Source: Naematelia aurantialba
Taxonomy: Eukaryota > Basidiomycota > Tremellomycetes > Tremellales > Naemateliaceae
DNA: 64,000 nt
Direction of reading: 5' to 3'
Assembly: GCA_021527695.1 (NCBI GenBank)
Contig: JAKFAO010000002.1
Span: 1,860,501 to 1,924,500, forward strand
Part shown: positions 56,341 to 64,000 of the stretch, piece by piece
Layout: each line of letters begins with the position of its first letter
Numbering within the stretch: the stretch's first letter is position 1
Program-made: the position numbers and the translations under genes
The notes under the pieces: generated by a model
Told to the model about the DNA's origin: nothing
What the model saw: only the letters and a program-made list of their open reading frames with translations
Databases searched by the model: none

Positions 56341-57859
56341 CTGGCGAGGGGCAGAGGGGTCGAGTGACCGTGGCTCCGTTGTAGTTTGGGCCGTTGCGGT
56401 CGGGATTGGAATGCACAGCGAGGCGGTGAGGAGGACTGCGCGCGCTCGACGGTTATGAAAACTCCATGATTTCGACGAGTACGATGGACGATCAAGAGGT
56501 CAGAGATGCGCTGGGGAGAGATGCGATGGGGGAGGGGGAGGGGAGGATGGAGGGGAGGATGGGAATGGGAATGAGTAAATGTACGAGATGCAAAGCAATG
56601 GCCATGGAGCACAAACGATCTAATTCTGGCATGCCCGCAAGGATTTCGCAGCACTTCGCGTACTCGTGTGACATTCGGCCGTGTTACCAACATTCCAGGG
56701 TTCCGGCACATGGTTCCCGCGACTCCCGCCCGTTTGTGCCCTGTCGTGCTACGACTACGCATCTGCATGCATCGCTCCAAGCGCTGGCATCCACCTCGAA
56801 TGCACACACCCAACATCCATGTCGCAGGTGCATATATACAAGCGTGTCGAGCAGCCGAGTACGAGGTGGCCGACAGTCCAACTTGCTGGGGGGGGACCAA
56901 GTATAGATGAGACATCCATAAATAGACAAACGATTGCTATTACCCAGAGGAATTCAAGGTTTTTCCTACCAGGCAGCCGCTCCAGGCACGGCTACCCCCC
57001 CTTCCTTTTGATTCCTTTCGTCGTCGGCAGTGTTGCCCCAGTGAATACGCCAGAGTGGCAACAGGAAATACCGCAGCAGCAGACTAGGCCGGAATGGCGT
57101 CGAAAGATCGGCCATCCCATTGCATGCAAGTCTTCAAAAAAGGTCGAATGCGGTCGTCTCAAACGGTGTTGGGAGAGACAAACGTGTGAAGCTTCTTGGG
57201 TCGGTGGAGAGATGGCGGTGGCTCACTGATCGAGATCCATGCGCTACGGACAAAGGTTGAAAGGAAGGCCGTCTGACATCAGACATCAGAGCAGCAGGCA
57301 GCAGTCACAGGAAGGAATAAAGGAAGATGCAAAGTGCATCGATTCACTAGCTTGCGCTGAGGCTGCCCATGTATCCTCTCTCGTCAGAATGGGGCAACGA
57401 ATCAACCTGGACGCAGAAGAGTGGCGTGCACCAGCTGAAAGACGCCGCCACGCCGTCGAGATGATCATCATGACATCAAAAGTGGTCTTGGACTGGCCTC
57501 GAGGTTTAAACTGCGCAGCTCGGATGGGATCTAACCTTTATCAAACTGTTTTCAAGACCGGAGGGGATGGATAAATCCACGTAAGACAATATTGCCCACG
57601 TGGCGGCGCTTGGCCCCGCTCAAAGATTTCCGTCGTTTCAGAAATATTTACACCAGCAGCCACAGGTCTACAGGCTGTCCCATCAGCCAAGCCTCAAGAG
57701 GGCAGAGTACCGAGCACGGCTCCGATAAACAACTCAGGACTGGTAGAAGACACGAGCGAGGACTGGCCAGAAGAGCTGCCTAGCAGCCTAGCAGAAGAGC
57801 AGCCTAGCAGAAGAGCAGCCCAGCAGCACTCGAGAGCACAAGAGCACAAGAGCAGGCAA
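56341..57859. other. Divergent intergenic region, Stealth gene / PWP1
   Basis: About 1.5 kb lie between divergent starts. A gtgcatatatacaagcg TATA-like element occurs near 56830. A gcctagcagaagagca repeat lies just upstream of PWP1 (57770-57850). Open frames of up to 192 codons here overlap on both strands and show no domain. Confidence 0.4.
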
Positions 57860-60390
57860 ATGTCTGGCACGCTCATCTCCTCACTCACATGGGTCCCGCG
57901 GGGACGCGCAGCGCTCCAGCCGAAACGATACACGCTGGACGAGGATGAGATCCAGCGGGTGGGCAAGCTGGGAGGACCGGGGGTGTTGGAGAAGCTGAGG
58001 GAGGAGATGGAGGGTTTGGACGTGGATCCTGATGCCTGGGAGGAGTGAGTGGATTTCTGCTATCCCTTGCTTCATTCTCCATCGGACATCTTCCTCCCTT
58101 CTCCCTCTCCCTTTCTTTCTCGTTTCTCTTTTCTCCTCCCTTCTCGCATCTTCTCTGCCTGTTTGCCTTGTTCCACTTGTCCCATCGTCTTCAGTCCTAC
58201 TATCTTCCTCACACATCACCCTCTGACCAGTCGCCGTTCTCTCATACGAAGAGTGCAGCAGAGCTGCAAAACATGCATACTGATTAACCAGCGTCGAGGA
58301 TGAGGGAGCTGGGAGCTCAGGCGAGGACGACACAGACGGACCCGAAGAAGATCAAGACGAACAGATGGATGGAGAGGGGGACGACGTAGAGATGGATGGA
58401 GCTGAGGCACCAGAACCTGCCAAGCCAAAGCCATCAGATCCAAACGACCTCTCTGCGTTCAAGATGGATGAATATGACGATGAGCAGTCGACGGGCATGG
58501 GTAGGTGTATGCGTGCTCAAGAGGTACTCTCATGCTGATCCTACCGTAGCCATGGGCGCTTTTGCCAATGTGAAAGGTCTCGCGTTTTACAGGGATACCA
58601 ACGAGGACCCGTACATCACTTTGAAAGAGGTGTGTCCGTCGCGATGCTCTCCTCTCTCCCACTTTACACCATGTCACTCGAGCTCGCCTCACGACCCCAC
58701 AAACTCTCACCGTCCCTCTAGTATCCGCATGTCTAGGCTCGCTGGCAGTGTCAGTACCAGTGTCGAGCCTAACTGCATCATGAATCGAGAGAAATGCTGA
58801 CAAAAAGCAGGACGACGACGAGCTGGAGCGGGAGGAGCTTGAACTTCGGCCGACCGACTCGATCCTCATCACTGCACGGACAAGCGCTGATCTCTCTTCC
58901 CTCGACTTTCACGTGTACGACGAGCCTGAAGAGAATCTCTACGTGCACCACGACCTGATGCTGCCTTCCTTCCCTCTCTGCGTCGAATGGCTGGACTTTG
59001 GCGGTCCCAGCTCGGGCACGTCTGGCCCCGATACTGGTTCTGGATCCGGATCGGCAGGAGTAGGCAGCTACGTAGCGGTCGGAACGTTTGATCCTAGTAT
59101 CGAGATCTGGGACGCCGACCTCGTGGACGGCCTGTACCCGTCCGCCATTCTTGGTCCCTCTCCGAGCTTGGAGAAACCCCAAGCCGTGCCCAAAGGAACA
59201 GGCAAGAAGAAGCGCAAGCAACTCATCCAGCCGGCAGCCAACGAGGCACACCATGTGCAGCCTGTCCTATCGCTCAGCTGGACGCCGAATCACCGGCACT
59301 TGTTGCTCTCAGGCTCCGCGGACGGGACTGTAAAGTTGTGGGACTTGACGAGGGACAGCCCAATGCCCGCTGCGAAGAGTTGGGCAAACCTGCATGGAGG
59401 AGATAAGGTGCAGGCTGTCGAGTGGAATAAAGGCATCGAAGGGGCGGCCGTGGGGCTGGATAAAGCGGTCTTGAGTGCGGGTTACGATCGGGTCGTCAAG
59501 GTTTGGGACAGTCGAGCAGCAGACCAGGGCGTTGGCGTCAAGGTCGCTAGCGACGTCGAGGCTGTCCGGTGGGATCCATGGCAGCCGCATTCGTTCTACG
59601 TAAGTTGGTTCGCGGGCTACTCATTCCTCCATCTCGACCTTGTTCATCTTGCACCCGTCTGTCCATGTGGACCCGATTTGATCTTGCGCCGCAACGACTA
59701 ATCCACATAGATATCACTCGAAAACGGCCTGATACTAGCCTACGACGCCCGCACCCTCACCTCCGCCTTGGGACCAGGTACCAAAGGCACACCGGCGCAG
59801 TCTGGACTCTCGACCGCCAAGCCCAAGTTCACGATCTCGGCACACGACGGCGCCGCCTCGGCACTCGATATTAACCCCCATATCCGGGGCTGTCTCGTGA
59901 CGGGCGGGATGGACAAGATGCTCAAGATCTGGAATGTCACGGATGAAGAGACCGAGGGGCAACAGGGGAGGAAGAGGGAGATTAGTATGGTTGCGAGTCG
60001 GGATTTGGGGCTGGTGAGTCGTGGGAATCGCACCTCTCGTCTTGGTCTTCTCCCTGCTCCATATTGGCCGCTTGTCGTCCTCTTCCTTTTCGTCTCCGTT
60101 CCGTGCTCTGTGGTCTCTGTATCGACGAAGCAAGACACCTCAAGCACTCATGCTGACTCTGCCAGGGCAAAGTATTCACCGCCAGATTCTCGCCAGACCC
60201 CGAAACCCCGCTCACCCTCGCGGCCGGCGGGTCCAAAGCCATCGTGCAGATCTGGGACGTGGCGTCCAACGCGGGTGCGCGCAAGGCGTTTGGCGAGCGA
60301 TTACGGCGGCATGGAAGGGAGTTGGGGGAGATCAAGAAGGGGGGTGGGATCGTCGGCATTGTCGACGACGATGAGGATGAGGATGAGTAG
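57860..60390 (+). CDS. PWP1: Periodic tryptophan protein 1 (PWP1), WD40
   Basis: This nucleolar WD40 protein acts in ribosome biogenesis. It starts at ATG 57860 (MSGTLISSLTWVPRGRAALQ), the typical Pwp1 N-terminus. A DEDEIQRVGKL block follows, then an acidic region (DDVEMDGAEAPEP). The conserved YDDE and MGAFANVKGLAFYRDTNEDP come next, then DSILITARTSADLSSLDFHV. WD repeats include YVAVGTFDPSIEIWDADLVD, LSLSWTPNHRHLLLSGSADG, TVKLWDL, VLSAGYDRVVKVWDSRA, CLVTGGMDKMLKIWNVTDEE and LTLAAGGSKAIVQIWDVASN. The C-terminus ends in DDDEDEDE at 60390. About seven exons with short introns were joined in frame. It converges on MDN1, also a 60S assembly factor. Confidence 0.93.
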
Positions 60391-60940
60391 AGGCAGATAC
60401 GCGTGATCCACGTTCATCATTGACAGTGCATGTGGATGTGGCTCGATCTACTGTCGACGAGCGTCGGGGATGCCGGTCTTGGGCAGCGGACGGGTAAACT
60501 GTGAGGCAGATCACGTTTCCAACGCATGTATGCATGGTGGTATCTTCATATGCATCTCAGATGGTCGCATGATACAGACTGGTCGTATGGTACAGGCTGG
60601 CCGTATTGCACAGGCTGGTCGTGGGGTACAGGCTGGTCGTGAGGTCTAGACTGGTCGTGGTGTATAGCAACCGTGATACTCTACCATAAAGAGCTCTGGA
60701 CGTGCCCAACTGCCAAAGACATACCAATGCCGGTGTGATACATGCGTACAGATTGACTCCCGACTCTATCGACTATACATGGTATGCTACCGAACCCGCT
60801 CACCCGCTCTACCACTCTAACCCTAACCTCATTTTCCCTTCTGAACGCCGCGCGAGCTCGAGGAAGCCGCAAATGGGCCATCGAAGCCTCCATAACCTCC
60901 CGATGACATTTGCTGACAGATAGCCGCCGGCCCGCCACCC
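60391..60940. other. Convergent intergenic region, PWP1 / MDN1
   Basis: This 550 bp gap lies between convergent 3' ends. It holds a tandem repeat (60560-60662) and no recognisable gene. Confidence 0.4.
60560..60662. repeat. About 20-bp tandem repeat between PWP1 and MDN1
   Basis: Five to six copies of a unit near acaggctggtcgtggggt, with tagactggtcgtatgg variants. Confidence 0.85.
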
Positions 60941-63900
60941 CTACTCCTGCGACTGCGACACTCTCGCCATCCACTGCCGCAGCGTGTCGGCCAAGACCCC
61001 CGGCAGCGCCTCGACGTCGCGCAGGACGACGTAGAATTCGAACGGAAAGGTATCGAGGTACCGCTGCATCTCGATCTGCATCTGCCCGCCGACGTCTTTG
61101 TACTCCACCGTCTGCATCGACAGGATGCTCGGGCGGGAAGAAGGCGGTTTGGCCGTTCCGCCACGGCCACCGACGCCGACGCCAACGCCGACGCCGCCAC
61201 TCCCATCCCCACCCCCACTGCTGATCCCGCCATTGGTAGGCTGCGACGACGGGGATGACTGTGAGGGTAGTGATGGCTGTGACGATGGTTGGTGCAGAGA
61301 GTCGACGATGATAAAGACGATCATGACGCGTTCCTCGAGGGCGCGGCGGAGGAGCACCCGCAGTCGCTCGTGGTCCTGGCATATCCCGTCGGAAATGATG
61401 ATCTGCAGTTGCCACAGATCCGGGGCAGACGCCGACGCCGCTTGCGCCTGCCTTGCCTCGGCGAGGAAGGATAGCGTCCGATCCACCAGCGCGACGACGT
61501 CCGTCCGATGCTGGTCGAATTTAAAGCTATTCATCACCTGGGCGCCGTCGGCGTCGGAGAAGCCAGCCTCCCCAAATGGATGCAAAATGTCCACGCTGTC
61601 GCCAAACCTCGCAATGGCAATCTGGCCGACTTCGAGCTTGTTTAGGGCTTGAGACACCAGAGCCAGCGTCTGGTACGCCAGATGCACCGAGCGGGATTCG
61701 GCCATCGAGCGCGAATCGTCAACCGAGAGGAGGACTTGGTATTCCCGTCGACTAGGCTTGGTGCGCCGCAGCCAGATTTTGTCCTTGGTGTATTCTGATG
61801 CGATATACGGGATGATCTTGCGCATGTTCAATCGCTTGCCCGTGCGGAAATCACCTTGCAAACGAGTGGCCAGTGTTGGTTCGAGAACAAGACGAAGCTG
61901 CTCGCACAAGGCATAGGAGAGCTCGCTCGTCAACGACGCGTACTGCCGCCAAGTGTCTTCACCGGTTGTGCTAGTCATCTCAGCGGCCGGCAGTTCACCA
62001 AGCTCAATGATCTTCTCTCCATCGACAATGTCTGGCTTGGTCTCGGCAGCCTCGATCTTACTGTCAGCCGTCTCCGGGTTTGTAGTTTCGTCTGGCCGAG
62101 GCTCGGTGCCATTGGCGCTGATGTCAGCTCGAGTCAGAGCCTTCTCCGATGTATGCTGATCCTCTCCGCTGTCCCTTTCCGACTTGACGGTCGATTCGGG
62201 TGGTCGCTGAGGTGGAATGGCGGTCTCGTCATCTAACATGTCTTCATCCTCCTCCAAGGCAGCTTGCCCGTCACCCTCAAGGTCGTCATCGATGATGTTA
62301 AGATCCTCCAGCTTCTGTCTCTGTTCCTCGCCGGCGGGACCCAGAGCTTGGGCATCTTCCTCTTGATCGTCCTGAAGATACTCGACTTGACCTGGCGCTT
62401 CATCGCTGCTCGGCTGCGCGGCCGGTTCTTCCCGCTCATGTTGTGCTAGAATCTCGTCCCGGCGGCGTCGAATGTCCTTCATAATGTCTCCAAGACTGCG
62501 GGAGGCCTGAGGCGGCCCAGTCTGTTCAGCAGGGATGGGTGCCCCCGTCGAGTCGACCGGACCATCGCCCTCTGCCTGTTCAGCAGAACTTCCACTTTGT
62601 GGCTGCTGGGATGCACTCCTGTGGAACATTAGTTATGTGGACTGATCAGGCGTTTAAGACTCACCCCTGACCAGGCGGCTGGGTCTCCGCATCGTCAACG
62701 TCCATCGCCTCAGTCTTCTCAGCAGCATCGTCCTTTTGCTCTCTGTCCTGCTCAGCAGTACCGCCGGACCCATTGCCGAGATCAGCCGACTCTTGCGCTT
62801 GAGCGTCATTAGAAGCGGAAATGTCAATCTCCTGATTGAGAGTGGCTTCAGGCTCGTTTGACTCCTCTTCCGTAGCTCCAGTCGCAGCTGGCGCATCTTC
62901 GACATCTTCACCATCGTCTTGCGAGGCCATACCGGCATCTTCGGGCTCCGCACCTTCCTCCTCCCCGGTATCCCCGTCTTCGCCATCCATCGTAATATCA
63001 TCATCGAGGTCGTCTCGGTTCTCGTCTTCTTCCTGTCCTCCGAGATCAAGATCTTCAGGAAGCTCAAGTCTATCTCCCTCGGGCATTTCCACCTCGGTTT
63101 GGTCCTGACCAGCAGGCTGCTGCTCTTCGTCGTTTACGTCGTCCGCTTCTTGACTGTCATGTTCGGCGTTATCTTCATTGTCGTTTATCTCGGTATTCTC
63201 GTGCTGGGTATCGTCGGGTGTTTCGTGCGTGTTCTCTGCTGGTTCCTCCTGAATGTCTTGCTTCCTCTTGTTATCTTGAGTCTCCTTCTCCTTCGCAGAA
63301 AGCTCAGTCTCGCCGTCCTGCTCCTTCGTCTCCTGCTGGGTCAGATCTTCGCCCGCCTCGTTCCCCTCGTCCTTCTGCTCGTCATCTCCCCAGAACTTCT
63401 CGTCCACAGCACCTGGCTCCAGGGGATCAATGTCCCCCACATGATCATTGGGTTGCTTGTCCTCGTCCTCATCGCCCTCGTCTTCCTCGTCACGCTCCTT
63501 GCTGTCTTCCATTTTCCCTTCAAAGTCATTTTCCATGGACATCGCGTCATCGTTATCGTCGTCGCCCTTGTCTCCTTCCTGTTCTTCCTCCTCATTTTCG
63601 CCTTGTAGACCTTCGACCTGGCCCTCTTCCTCGATCTCGGAGCTTACGTTCTTGTCTCCCGTGCCAGAGCCCATACCGGTCCCTTCGACAGTCTCGCCAT
63701 CTGCGCCGTCTTTGTCGCCTTGAGATTCTTCGGACGGTTTGCAAAAGCCTTTTTGGGCGAGATCGAGCATGATACGTCCAACCACATAAGTGAGTTTGTA
63801 CACCGACTTGATGGCGAACGCGTGGTCGGACAATACAGTCTTGTACTGCACAGTGAGAGCCTCCACAAATGGAAGAACACGGGCTACGCAAACGCATGCG

Positions 63901-64000
63901 GCCGTAGATGGACTAGCGCCATCTAGAGCTTTGGCTACTGCGTCGCCGAAATAGCCAAGCCGGTCCATGACGTCTTCGATGTGCAGCGATTGCAATAAGG
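60941..64000 (-). CDS. MDN1: Midasin MDN1 (Rea1), C-terminal part only
   Basis: This is the 3' end of the giant AAA+ ATPase that removes assembly factors from pre-60S particles; the start and most of the protein lie beyond the window end. Visible from the right edge: LPFVEALTVQYKTVLSDHAF and LTYVVGRIMLDLAQKGFCKP, then a long Asp/Glu-rich region (about 63620-62700) typical of midasin. An intron (about 62620-62669) joins QPPGQG to SASQQPQSGS. A second acidic stretch follows. The C-terminal VWA/MIDAS domain has LLSVDDSRSMAESRSVHLAY with the DxSxS metal motif, ALVSQALNKLEVGQIAIARF and AALEERVMIVFIIVDSLHQ. A Gly/Val-Gly insert (61140-61230) interrupts the domain near its end. The protein stops at 60941 (ARVSQSQE). 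Confidence 0.93.

Noticed and set aside
62919..63608. 229-codon plus-strand frame, very hydrophobic, resembling a membrane protein
   Set aside because: It is the antisense of the Asp/Glu-rich midasin region; acidic codons read backwards give Leu, Val, Ile and Phe.

Overview
This window looks like nuclear DNA of a basidiomycete yeast, probably a Tremellomycete (Cryptococcus/Trichosporon-like). I infer this from dense, intron-rich genes with mostly 45-60 nt introns and GC-rich coding sequence. The gene content points the same way: a Git3/Gpr4-type nutrient GPCR, a Stealth-family phosphotransferase resembling cryptococcal xylosylphosphotransferase, a CFEM membrane protein and a Jen1 permease. 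I see no plasmid, phage, transposon, CRISPR, rRNA or tRNA signature. Genes were reconstructed by hand from GT-AG splice signals and reading-frame continuity, so family calls are firmer than individual exon edges.

Layout, left to right: a 3'-truncated PBP2-fold (SsuA/ThiY-like) gene (-); Nudix CoA-diphosphatase paralog 1 (+); an HLTF/Rad5-type SNF2-RING ATPase (+); Nudix paralog 2 (-); COX19 (+, 99 aa in three exons); an STB6-like protein (-); a Git3/Gpr4-type GPCR (-); about 2.2 kb without a recognisable gene; a BAR-PH-ArfGAP protein (-); mitochondrial ribosomal protein uL23m (-); a two-BIR Bir1/survivin-like protein (+); a NIPA Mg2+ transporter (-); an unidentified gene (-); a JEN1-type monocarboxylate permease (+); GINS subunit PSF3 (+); OST1/ribophorin I (-); a KHDC4-like KH protein (-); DBP7 (-); a CFEM single-pass membrane protein (-); a Stealth glycan phosphotransferase (-); PWP1 (+); and the 3' end of midasin MDN1 (-), cut by the window end.

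These are mostly housekeeping genes rather than one cluster. Recurring themes are 60S ribosome biogenesis (DBP7, PWP1, MDN1), genome replication and repair (PSF3, Rad5/HLTF, BIR), mitochondrial assembly (COX19, uL23m), the secretory pathway and surface (OST1, Stealth, CFEM, ArfGAP) and nutrient sensing or uptake (GPCR, JEN1, NIPA).

The most unusual signals are structural. Many introns and intergenic gaps hold separate short tandem-repeat families; PSF3 and the ArfGAP gene each have three such introns. Three introns are best explained as GC-AG introns with the donor GCGAGT. Two very short exons (21 nt and 31 nt) carry the catalytic motifs of their enzymes. Two Nudix paralogs that share an intron position flank the Rad5/HLTF gene. 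The GPCR tail has a long Gly-His tract.
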